From the NCBI GenBank assembly GCA_017429505.1, contig JAFROW010000009.1, positions 229,337 through 293,336 of the forward strand: a stretch of DNA of 64,000 bases, in the 5' to 3' direction. Positions within the stretch are counted from its first letter, which is position 1; every line of letters begins with the position of its first letter. Under the pieces are notes generated by a model that searched no databases, had not been told where the DNA came from, and worked only from the letters and a program-made list of their open reading frames with translations. Of the stretch, positions 50,088 to 58,576 are shown piece after piece. The translations under genes were made by a program, and so were the position numbers. The DNA is from Clostridia bacterium (GTDB lineage: Bacteria; Bacillota; Clostridia; TANB77; CAG-508).

Positions 50088-53000
50088 ATGAAAAACAATA
50101 TACTTCACGTAGGCCTTGACGTAGGCTCTACTACAGTAAAAATTATAGTAATGAACGAAAAAAAAGAAACAATATATAAAGATTATCAAAGGCATTATTC
50201 AGATACAAAAAACACTGTCTGTAATGTGTTAAAAAAGCTAAATGAAGACTTTCCAAATTCTCAGTTTACATTAGCATTAACAGGTTCAGGAGCTCTTTCT
50301 GTTGCAAAATTTCTAGGGGTAAGCTTTATTCAAGAAGTTGTAAGTTGTAAAAGAGCCGTAGAAAAATACATACCTCAAACTGATGTAGTAATTGAACTTG
50401 GTGGTGAAGATGCAAAAATTATTTATTTTGATCAATCTATTGAGCAACGTATGAATGGAACTTGTGCTGGTGGTACAGGTGCATTTATTGACCAAATGGC
50501 AACACTTCTTCATACTGACCCAACAGGCTTAAATGAATATGCTAAAAAATATAATACAATTTATCCAATTGCTTCTAGGTGTGGAGTTTTTGCAAAAACA
50601 GATATTCAGCCTTTAATTAATGAAGGAGCAGCTAAAGAAGACATTGCAGCTTCAATCTTTCAAGCAGTTGTAAATCAGACAATTTCAGGACTCGCTTGTG
50701 GTAGACCAATTAGAGGAAAAATTGCATTTTTAGGTGGACCTTTAACATATTTGTCTGAGCTTAGAAATAGATTTATAGAGACTCTAAAACTTAAAGATGA
50801 TGAAATAATTGTACCAGAAGAAGCTCATCTTTTAGTTGCAAAAGGTGCAGCACTTGATTCCCTAAATGATGAAACATTTTCTAACAAAGAATTATCACAA
50901 AAAATAGAAAACTTAAAAAATTCACATGATACAACAACTAAGCCATTAGACCAATTATTTGAAAATGAAAAAGAATATAGAGAATTTGTGCAAAGGCATG
51001 AAAAAGCAAAAGTTAAAAAACGTGAACTAAAAGATTTTGAAGGAGATTGCTTTATAGGAATAGATGCAGGTTCAACAACTACAAAACTTGCCTTAATAGA
51101 TATAGATGGAAATTTACTATTTTCGCTATATGGAAGTAATGAAGGAAATCCTTTACAAAGCACAATTACAATGCTAAAAAAACTTTATTCTGTTTTGCCA
51201 AAAAGTGCAAAAATCCACTATAGTGGAGTTACAGGATATGGAGAAAAATTAATACAAACAGCTCTAAATCTTGACTTAGGAGAAATAGAAACAATTGCCC
51301 ATTATACAGCAGCAAAAGAATTTGAACCAGATGTTACAAGTATTGTAGATATTGGTGGACAAGATATGAAATATATACGTCTAAAAAATGGAGCAATAGA
51401 CAATATTATGCTAAATGAAGCATGTTCTTCAGGATGTGGGTCTTTTATAGAAACATTTGCAAAAAGCTTGGGCTTAAGTATTAAAGACTTTGTGCAAGAA
51501 GCTCTTAAATCTACAAAACCCGTAGATTTAGGATCTCGCTGTACAGTCTTTATGAATTCAAAAATTAAACAAGCTCAAAAAGAAGGTTATTCTGTAGGAG
51601 ATATTTCTAGCGGACTTTCATATTCTGTTATAAAAAATGCAATTCAAAAAGTTATGAAAGTAAGAGATACAAGTACTTTAGGTGACCATATAGTTGTACA
51701 AGGTGGAACATTTTATAATGACGCTGTTTTAAGAGCATTTGAAAAAATAGTAGGTAAACAAGTTGTAAGGCCAGATATTGCAGGACTTATGGGAGCTTAT
51801 GGAATTGCCCTTATCTGTAAACAGCAATACGAAACAAATATGGATATGGAATATCATTCAAGTATAACAAAATTAGAAGATTTAGATAAATTAGACATAA
51901 AAATAACACATGCAAGATGTAATAAATGTGAAAACCATTGTAAATTAACAATAAACACATTTGGAAATGGTAAAAAATATATATCTGGAAACAGATGTGA
52001 AAAGGGAGCCGGAATTGTAAGCAAAAACGCTGATTTACCAAATTTGGTTAAATACAAAAATGAAAGAATTTTTGGCTACACTCCTTTATCAGAATCTGAA
52101 GCAAAACGCGGAACAATTGGAATACCTAGAGTTTTAAATATGTATGAAGATTATCCATTTTGGTTTACATTTTTTACTGAACTTGGATTTAGAGTAATTC
52201 TTTCAGAAAAAAGTACTCGTAAAACTTATGAAAAAGGTATGGAATCTATGCCATCAGAGTCTGTATGTTACCCTGCAAAACTTGCACATGGTCATATAGA
52301 AGAATTAATAGAAAATGGAATAAATACAATATTTTATCCATGTATTCCATATTCAAGAAAAGAGTATGAAAAATCAGATAATCATTACAATTGCCCAATT
52401 GTAATTTCATATTCTGAAGTACTAAAAAACAATGTGGAAGACTTAAAAAAAGTAAAATTTTTAAATCCATTTTTACCTTTCGAAAAAGACAATTTAGTTA
52501 AAAAGATTTTATCTTTGGATGAATTTAAAGAATATGGATTTAACAGAAAAGAACTGCAAAAAGCTGCAGAAAAAGCAGAACAAGAATATCAAAGTTGTAA
52601 AAATGACATTAGAAAAAAAGGTGAAGAAACTGTAAAATACATTGAAGAAAACAACTTAAAAGGAATAGTTCTAGCAGGAAGGCCATATCACATAGACCCT
52701 GAAATAAATCATGGAATAGATACACTTATTACTTCACTTGGTTTATGTGTTTTAACAGAAGATAGCATTTCAGATAAAGCAGAAGCAAAACGTCCTCTAA
52801 GAGTTGTTGATCAATGGGTATTTCACGCAAGACTATATGCAGCAGCAGATTTTGTTGGAAAGCATGACAATTTAGAATTAGTGCAACTAAACTCATTTGG
52901 CTGTGGAGTAGATGCAGTAACTACTGACCAAGTTGAAGAAATTTTAACAAGTTTTAACAAAATGTACACACTTATAAAAATAGATGAAGTAAATAATCTA

Positions 53001-54386
53001 GGAGCTGTAAAAATACGTATACGTTCACTTTTAGCAAGTATGAATAAAAGATTGAAAGAACATTCTAAAGGTGATTATGGAATTGATAAAAAGCCATTTA
53101 CAAAAGAAATGAAAGGTGATTACACAATATTAATTCCACAAATGATACCTATTCATTTTGAATTATTCGAAACAGCCCTAAAATCATGCGGATATAATGC
53201 AGTACTTTTAAGAGAATGTACTCAGCATACAGTTGAAACTGGTTTAAAATATGTAAATAATGATGCATGTTATCCATCAATTTTAACAACAGGTCAATTT
53301 GTAGAAGCTTTGGAATCTGGCAAATACGACGTAAATAAAACAGCAATTATAATGTCACAAACAGGTGGTGGCTGTAGAGCTACAAATTATATCGGATTTA
53401 TAAGAAAAGCCCTAAAAGATGCAGGTTTTGAGCAAGTACCTGTAATTTCATTTAACCTAGTTGGAATGGAAAAAAATGCAGGATTTAAGCTTACTCCAAA
53501 ACTTATAGAAAAATTATTGCGTTCAATAATGCTTGGAGATCTACTTCAAAAAATGCTACACAAAAATAGAGCTTATGAAATAAATAAAGGTGAATCTGAT
53601 AGATTATATAATGAGTGGATAGAAAAAAGCAAAAACATTATTGCAAAAGGTACATGGAAACAATTTAAACAAACTATATATGATATAGTAGATGATTTTG
53701 AAAAAATTGATCTTGATATGTCAGAAGAAAAACCACGTGTTGGAATAGTTGGAGAAGTATTAATTAAATATCATCCATTTGGAAATAACTTTGTTGCAGA
53801 AATGCTTGAAAAAGAAGGCGCAGAAGTTGTACTTCCAGATTTTATGGGATTTATCAAATTCATGGCAACACACAAAATTACATTTAATACTTTACTTGGA
53901 ACAAATAAAACCTCTTCAAAAATAAGTAAAATTGTAATAAACTTAATAGATATTTTAGAAAAAGATTTAAAAAAAGCATTATTTAAATCAGATAAAGAAT
54001 ATCTAATGCCATGCAACATTTGGCACCTAGAGGACCAAGTAAAAGATATTTTATCTATTGGAAATCAAACAGGAGAAGGCTGGTTTTTAACAGCAGAAAT
54101 GATAGAATACATAGAAAACGATATTCCAAATATTGTTTGTGTACAACCATTTGCATGTCTTCCAAATCACGTTGTAGGAAAAGGTGTAATAAAAACAATT
54201 CGAAGTAAATATCCTTTTGCAAATATAACTCCTGTAGATTATGACCCAGGTGCAAGCGAAACAAACCAGGCAAATAGGTTAAAACTTCTTATGACTGTAG
54301 CAAAAGATAATTTAAAATTAAACATAAATGAACGAAAAGCACTTGAAATTGAAAATATGGATAAAGACACAGCTTCAATATCTTAA
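50088..54386 (+). CDS. 1432-aa 2-hydroxyacyl-CoA dehydratase activase-type multidomain protein
   Basis: Two BadF/BcrA-type ASKHA ATPase domains in tandem: HVGLDVGSTTVKIIVMN (residues 5-20) with VIELGGEDAK, NGTCAGGTGAF and ASRCGVFAKTD; and FIGIDAGSTTTKLALID (322-338) with SIVDIGGQDMKYI, NEACSSGCGSF and GSRCTVFMNSK. The paired cysteines are ligands for the bridging Fe4S4 cluster of these activators. A DUF2229/HgdB-like part follows: cysteine-rich HARCNKCENHCKL, GIPRVLNMYEDYPFW, ESVCYPAKLAHGH, YPCIPYSRKE, VLAGRPYHIDPEINHG, DACYPSILTTGQF and TGGGCRATNYIGFI. The family is widespread in anaerobes with no settled substrate. Fusing two activases to a dehydratase-like part suggests a self-contained ATP-driven electron-transfer enzyme. 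Own promoter and terminator. Confidence 0.9.
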   Translation: MKNNILHVGLDVGSTTVKIIVMNEKKETIYKDYQRHYSDTKNTVCNVLKKLNEDFPNSQFTLALTGSGALSVAKFLGVSFIQEVVSCKRAVEKYIPQTDVVIELGGEDAKIIYFDQSIEQRMNGTCAGGTGAFIDQMATLLHTDPTGLNEYAKKYNTIYPIASRCGVFAKTDIQPLINEGAAKEDIAASIFQAVVNQTISGLACGRPIRGKIAFLGGPLTYLSELRNRFIETLKLKDDEIIVPEEAHLLVAKGAALDSLNDETFSNKELSQKIENLKNSHDTTTKPLDQLFENEKEYREFVQRHEKAKVKKRELKDFEGDCFIGIDAGSTTTKLALIDIDGNLLFSLYGSNEGNPLQSTITMLKKLYSVLPKSAKIHYSGVTGYGEKLIQTALNLDLGEIETIAHYTAAKEFEPDVTSIVDIGGQDMKYIRLKNGAIDNIMLNEACSSGCGSFIETFAKSLGLSIKDFVQEALKSTKPVDLGSRCTVFMNSKIKQAQKEGYSVGDISSGLSYSVIKNAIQKVMKVRDTSTLGDHIVVQGGTFYNDAVLRAFEKIVGKQVVRPDIAGLMGAYGIALICKQQYETNMDMEYHSSITKLEDLDKLDIKITHARCNKCENHCKLTINTFGNGKKYISGNRCEKGAGIVSKNADLPNLVKYKNERIFGYTPLSESEAKRGTIGIPRVLNMYEDYPFWFTFFTELGFRVILSEKSTRKTYEKGMESMPSESVCYPAKLAHGHIEELIENGINTIFYPCIPYSRKEYEKSDNHYNCPIVISYSEVLKNNVEDLKKVKFLNPFLPFEKDNLVKKILSLDEFKEYGFNRKELQKAAEKAEQEYQSCKNDIRKKGEETVKYIEENNLKGIVLAGRPYHIDPEINHGIDTLITSLGLCVLTEDSISDKAEAKRPLRVVDQWVFHARLYAAADFVGKHDNLELVQLNSFGCGVDAVTTDQVEEILTSFNKMYTLIKIDEVNNLGAVKIRIRSLLASMNKRLKEHSKGDYGIDKKPFTKEMKGDYTILIPQMIPIHFELFETALKSCGYNAVLLRECTQHTVETGLKYVNNDACYPSILTTGQFVEALESGKYDVNKTAIIMSQTGGGCRATNYIGFIRKALKDAGFEQVPVISFNLVGMEKNAGFKLTPKLIEKLLRSIMLGDLLQKMLHKNRAYEINKGESDRLYNEWIEKSKNIIAKGTWKQFKQTIYDIVDDFEKIDLDMSEEKPRVGIVGEVLIKYHPFGNNFVAEMLEKEGAEVVLPDFMGFIKFMATHKITFNTLLGTNKTSSKISKIVINLIDILEKDLKKALFKSDKEYLMPCNIWHLEDQVKDILSIGNQTGEGWFLTAEMIEYIENDIPNIVCVQPFACLPNHVVGKGVIKTIRSKYPFANITPVDYDPGASETNQANRLKLLMTVAKDNLKLNINERKALEIENMDKDTASIS

Positions 54387-54441
54387 TGTCACATCAGGTT
54401 TTATATAATATGAAAGAATAACTTTCCTATTATATAAAATT

Positions 54442-54485
54442 AAAAAGCAAATTTATACTTTATTAAGTACAAATTTGCTTTTTTT
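54442..54485 (+). terminator. Terminator after the activase-type gene
   Basis: AAAAAGCAAATTT and AAATTTGCTTTTT form a perfect 13-bp stem ending in a T run. An additional hairpin, TTTTATATAATA/TATTATATAAAA, lies just before it. Confidence 0.85.
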
Positions 54486-54487
54486 GC

Positions 54488-54739
54488 CTATATCTTTTCA
54501 AGTCCATTATCCCATAATTCATTACATGATAAATCTATATGATCATTCCATGAGATCCCATATCCCCCAATATCAACTTTAACATTTGAAAATAGTATAC
54601 TATTATTAACTAACTCTTTAAATTCTTGCCATTTATCAAATATCAATTTTAAATCATAATATTTATTAACTCCATTTTCAAATGTAACATATAATACATA
54701 ATTATCAAGTGGCTTTACCGATTTAATTTTATAAAACAT
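54488..54739 (-). CDS. DUF2442 domain protein
   Basis: An 83-residue protein with the DUF2442 pattern: KIKSVKPLDNYVLYVTFENG, VNKYYDLKLIFDKWQEF and VKVDIGGYGISWNDHIDLSC. It lies 12 bases downstream of a DUF4160 gene, the standard pairing for these two families, which is often discussed as toxin-antitoxin-like. Start ATG 54739, preceded by GGGGGAAG. Confidence 0.88.
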   Translation of the reverse strand: MFYKIKSVKPLDNYVLYVTFENGVNKYYDLKLIFDKWQEFKELVNNSILFSNVKVDIGGYGISWNDHIDLSCNELWDNGLEKI

Positions 54740-54751
54740 CACTACTTCCCC

Positions 54752-55006
54752 CTATTTTAATGGTTTTAATTTTTTAAATTCTTGTGTATTCCACATATTT
54801 AATAATTCACTTTTATTATCCTTTACCCATTCTTGCGCCATTTTTAAAGCTCTTATAGGTAAATCACCTTCCAACATTTTTCCTGTATTAATATCTATAG
54901 TACCCACACTTTCTCCATAAATTGCATGAATATGCGGAGGATTGTGCTCTGATTGTTGAAAGTACATTTTTATTACTATTCCATAAAAATTAGATAATAT
55001 AGGCAA
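54752..55006 (-). CDS. DUF4160 domain protein
   Basis: An 84-residue protein starting MPILSNFYGIVIKMY with the core motif EHNPPHIHAIYGESVGTIDI and a C-terminal helix LKMAQEWVKDNKSELLNMW. The start is TTG at 55006, set by a perfect AGGAGG eight bases upstream. It is followed by DUF2442. Compare the DUF4160 protein at 27512-27790, which has a different partner and a shorter tail. Confidence 0.87.
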   Translation of the reverse strand: MPILSNFYGIVIKMYFQQSEHNPPHIHAIYGESVGTIDINTGKMLEGDLPIRALKMAQEWVKDNKSELLNMWNTQEFKKLKPLK

Positions 55007-55201
55007 ACTTACACCTCCTATTATATAATAATTTTGATAAATAAGCAAATATTAATAAATAAAAATGTTAATAACAAATAATAATGATTTAATTAATAGT
55101 TAGTTTATCATAAAAGTAATATTATGTCAATGGCAATTAACACTTTTCAAAACAAAAAAAATAGTGTATAATACTTGTATAATAATCAAAGGAGAAATTA
55201 G

Positions 55202-55861
55202 ATGAAAAATTATTATAAAATATTACAAGTAGATAAAGACGCCTCACCAGAAATAATAAAAGTTGCATATAAATTATTAGTTAAAAAAAATCATCCAGAT
55301 TTAAAAGAAGGAGCAGAAAAACAAATTGCTGAAGAAAAAATAAAAGAAATAAATGAAGCTTATGATATTTTGTCTAACCCTGAAGAAAAAGCTAAATATG
55401 ACCAAAATTTAATTAATGAATTTATTTCGCAAGAACAATATAATACCATTTTAAATGAAAATATAAATTTAAAAAAAGAATTAAATTATTTTAATAATTT
55501 GTATAATAAAAATAATTATGCAAAAAGGCAATATTCAAATATGTATGACCATTCATGGGAAAAAAATTATACTCAACCAAATAGCCAAAATAATTATAAT
55601 GCAAATCACAATAATGCTCAAAATAGTTATAATAATCAACATACAAATTACAATAACATAAATAAAAATAATTTTAAATTTAATTTAAGTGAAAAATTAA
55701 AAACATTTATTGCAGTTACACTTACATTTTTAATTATATTTATTATTTTGAATATTCCATTTATAAAGGAATATTTGCTTAATTTTTTAGGTAGTAGTTA
55801 TTTAATATTTTTTATTGCAATAATTGCATTTTATATATATTTTTTCAGAAACAAACAATAA
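55202..55861 (+). CDS. DnaJ-domain membrane protein
   Basis: A 219-residue protein. Residues 1-65 are a J domain ([30 protein letters not shown] with HPD at 31-33, [20 protein letters not shown]) that would stimulate DnaK ATPase. A coiled and then Asn/Tyr/Gln-rich low-complexity linker follows (about 80-155), then two membrane helices at 165-212 ([17 protein letters not shown]). No zinc or C-terminal substrate domain, so it is a membrane-tethered J protein. A TATAAT lies shortly upstream. Confidence 0.88.
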   Translation: MKNYYKILQVDKDASPEIIKVAYKLLVKKNHPDLKEGAEKQIAEEKIKEINEAYDILSNPEEKAKYDQNLINEFISQEQYNTILNENINLKKELNYFNNLYNKNNYAKRQYSNMYDHSWEKNYTQPNSQNNYNANHNNAQNSYNNQHTNYNNINKNNFKFNLSEKLKTFIAVTLTFLIIFIILNIPFIKEYLLNFLGSSYLIFFIAIIAFYIYFFRNKQ

Positions 55862-55884
55862 GTGATCTTTAGTGATCACTTATT
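55857..55884. terminator. Bidirectional terminator
   Basis: AATAAGTGATC and GATCACTTATT, perfect 11-bp stem between convergent genes. Confidence 0.75.
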
Positions 55885-56608
55885 ATTTGTCCCCAATAAT
55901 CCTCAAAAATATCTCTTCAAGTGAATTTTCTTCACCATATTTTTTTCGTAATTCATCTAAATTTCCAACAAAAACAATTTTGCCATTATTAATAATTGCA
56001 ATTCTATCACACAATTTTTCTGCAATCTCCAAAATATGTGTAGAAAAGAAAACTGTTTTGCCTTGAGACGCATGTTCTTTCATTAATGTTTTTAAATCAT
56101 AAGAACTTTTTGGGTCTAAACCTGTTATAGGTTCATCTAAAATCCAATTTTGAGGATTATGCAAAAGTACTCCTATTATTACAATTTTTTGCCTCATACC
56201 ATGAGAATAACTTTCTATTTTATTATCTAACTCATCATAAATTTCAAATTCTTTAGCTAATTTTTCTATTTTTTTAGTTCTCTCTTCTTTACTCACATTA
56301 TAGCAATCTGCAATAAAATTTAAATATTCTATCCCTTTAAATTTTAAAAACATATCTGGACTATCTAGGACTAAACCAATATTTTTTTTCGCTTCGATTG
56401 GCTCATTTGTAATGCTTTTCCCATCAATAAAAATATCTCCTTCATCTATTTCCAAAATTCCTGTCATCATTTTTATTGTAGTCGTCTTCCCTGCACCATT
56501 TTGCCCAATAAATCCAAATATTTCTCCATTTTTTATTTCTAGGTCAATATTTTCTATTACTTTAGTTCCCTTTTTATAAGATTTTGAAACATTTTGTATT
56601 TTTATCAT
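55883..56608 (-). CDS. ABC transporter ATP-binding protein
   Basis: A 241-residue ATPase with Walker A GFIGQNGAGKTTTIKMM (about 33-48), Q-loop region GLVLDSPDMFLKFKG, signature-like YSHGMRQKIVIIGVLL (SHGMRQ instead of LSGGQ), Walker B NWILDEPITGLDPKSS and H-loop FFSTHILEIAEKLCD. It belongs to the ABC-2-type exporter class (CcmA-like). The gene downstream of the permease on the same strand, so the two make one transporter of unknown substrate. Confidence 0.95.
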   Translation of the reverse strand: MIKIQNVSKSYKKGTKVIENIDLEIKNGEIFGFIGQNGAGKTTTIKMMTGILEIDEGDIFIDGKSITNEPIEAKKNIGLVLDSPDMFLKFKGIEYLNFIADCYNVSKEERTKKIEKLAKEFEIYDELDNKIESYSHGMRQKIVIIGVLLHNPQNWILDEPITGLDPKSSYDLKTLMKEHASQGKTVFFSTHILEIAEKLCDRIAIINNGKIVFVGNLDELRKKYGEENSLEEIFLRIIGDK

Positions 56609-56730
56609 TTTTTTATTTCCTTCCTATCTCATTTATTTTAAAAGTATAAACCTTAAACTCTTCATCAGATTTATTGTTAATTTTATATATTAAAAATTTT
56701 ACTCTTCTGTTAAGGCACAAATCTCTATAA

Positions 56731-58404
56731 TTATATGGTAGTTATTTTTTCATATAATTTATCTTTAAATCTATAAAATATACTATTTAAAATAATAATT
56801 ACAAAAATTAAAATACCTGCAAAAACTCCTAAAGAAATATTTAAATTATGCTTTTCAAATAAGTCTTTAATAAATATCAAAAATAAAATATTAAAAATAA
56901 TAAGTACATATTGTAATAATTTATTTTTGCTATTTTTTAAAATTTCATATTCTGCATCCCATTTTAATTTTGGCATAATCAGATCTATTAAACACAAAAT
57001 AAAACTATTAATAACTGTTAACAAAACTGATAATCCAAAAATAATTAAAATATAATTTAATCCTATAGCAGGAATTTGTAAATTAATTACTGCCAAAATG
57101 ACTACTGAAGAAATTATATTTAAAATAATCTGTGGAATATTCTTATATATAAATTGCTTATATAAACTAATTGGCAGAATTTTCATAACAAAAGCATTTT
57201 TTCCTTCTCTTGAAAAAGACGTTATTGAAGTATAATTAAATAATCCAGTTATTTGTAATATTCCTAAAATAATACAAACAGCCTCCATATTAAATTTTAA
57301 ACCTTCTCTTATTTCTTTATATTCCTCTCTTTGAATTAGCCCATTATATGCAGGTACAACAGCAATTGTTAAAATACAAATTAAAACTGTCATCATAATT
57401 ACAGGATAAATACTCTGTATTAAAAAAATAGGATTTTTGCTTAACATTTTAAATTCTTTTTTTATATATGAAATGCCTTTTGGGCTTTTTTTAATTTTTA
57501 TTTTTTTATTCTTTTTTATTTTTTTTGTATAAAAATTTGCTTTTAATAATTGCTTTAAATATAATTTATTTCCCATAAAAATAAATAAAATAAATCCTAC
57601 AAAATTAATTAATATTAATTTTAAATAAGTAATTATTATTTTATTATTTTGCAAAATTTCAGCTGATGGATTAATATTTAAAAAATAATTATTTATTTTT
57701 ATTATTTTTTCGTTAATTTTGTTTAAAACAAATTCCTGATTTTGTTCTATAAATTCAGAATTATTAAACACATATTCTATAGCTTTATTTGCACCAAACA
57801 TTAATGCAAAAATTAGAATAAATGATATAATTAATTGCATTAAATCTTTATTTTTAAATAATTTAATTGTTTTCATTAAAAATATCATCATTATACTTAC
57901 TATCATTGTTGCAAATAAAGGAAAAATAATTAAAACAATAATAAAATTTAAAAAATATGTAATTTTGGAGTAAATATATATTCCATAAATAAATAATGGT
58001 GCTAATGCAAAAATTAACTCAAATTCATAATTCATAAAAAGAATCGTGCTAAATTTTGAAATTAATATTTCTATTGGATTTATTGGCAAATGCAAAATGT
58101 TTTCTATATCTTTTGAAAAATATAATACATTCATACTTACCATTATTGTTCTAATAATTATTAATATTTCTAAAGCTAATAAAAATCCATTTAAGAATAT
58201 TTGTGGCTTTCCAATTTTTACTGCATAACTAATTATTTCTGAACTTAAATAAGTAATTCCAAAAAATATAATTACATATACCCAAAATAAATATGATTTT
58301 TTATTTAATTTTTTTGTTTCCATATTTATTATGTTTAAACTTGCATCATTTTCTTTTATATATAATTTACTTAAATTAAAAATATTTTTTAATTTATCTT
58401 TCAT
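56731..58404 (-). CDS. ABC-2 type exporter permease
   Basis: A 557-residue membrane protein with about 10-12 helices in two blocks, separated by a cytoplasmic loop rich in lysine (KKIKKNKKIKIKKSPKG, about residue 300). SREGKNAFVMKILPISLYKQ and ISYIKKEFKMLSKNPIFLIQ resemble the putative ABC exporter permeases of Firmicutes paired with CcmA-like ATPases. It is upstream of the ATPase gene, about 120 bases apart. The substrate is not inferable. Confidence 0.82.
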   Translation of the reverse strand: MKDKLKNIFNLSKLYIKENDASLNIINMETKKLNKKSYLFWVYVIIFFGITYLSSEIISYAVKIGKPQIFLNGFLLALEILIIIRTIMVSMNVLYFSKDIENILHLPINPIEILISKFSTILFMNYEFELIFALAPLFIYGIYIYSKITYFLNFIIVLIIFPLFATMIVSIMMIFLMKTIKLFKNKDLMQLIISFILIFALMFGANKAIEYVFNNSEFIEQNQEFVLNKINEKIIKINNYFLNINPSAEILQNNKIIITYLKLILINFVGFILFIFMGNKLYLKQLLKANFYTKKIKKNKKIKIKKSPKGISYIKKEFKMLSKNPIFLIQSIYPVIMMTVLICILTIAVVPAYNGLIQREEYKEIREGLKFNMEAVCIILGILQITGLFNYTSITSFSREGKNAFVMKILPISLYKQFIYKNIPQIILNIISSVVILAVINLQIPAIGLNYILIIFGLSVLLTVINSFILCLIDLIMPKLKWDAEYEILKNSKNKLLQYVLIIFNILFLIFIKDLFEKHNLNISLGVFAGILIFVIIILNSIFYRFKDKLYEKITTI

Positions 58405-58576
58405 TTAGAAAAACATTCCTTTCTTTTATATCTTGTGTACACGATGATAAAAAATAAGTTAACTTGATTTATATTATAGCATATTTTTTAAATAAGGAAA
58501 AGTAGCTACAATAAATTTGTAACTACTTTATTTATATCCGTAATCTCATTTTTGAAGCTAACTTTTTTTAGTTCCC

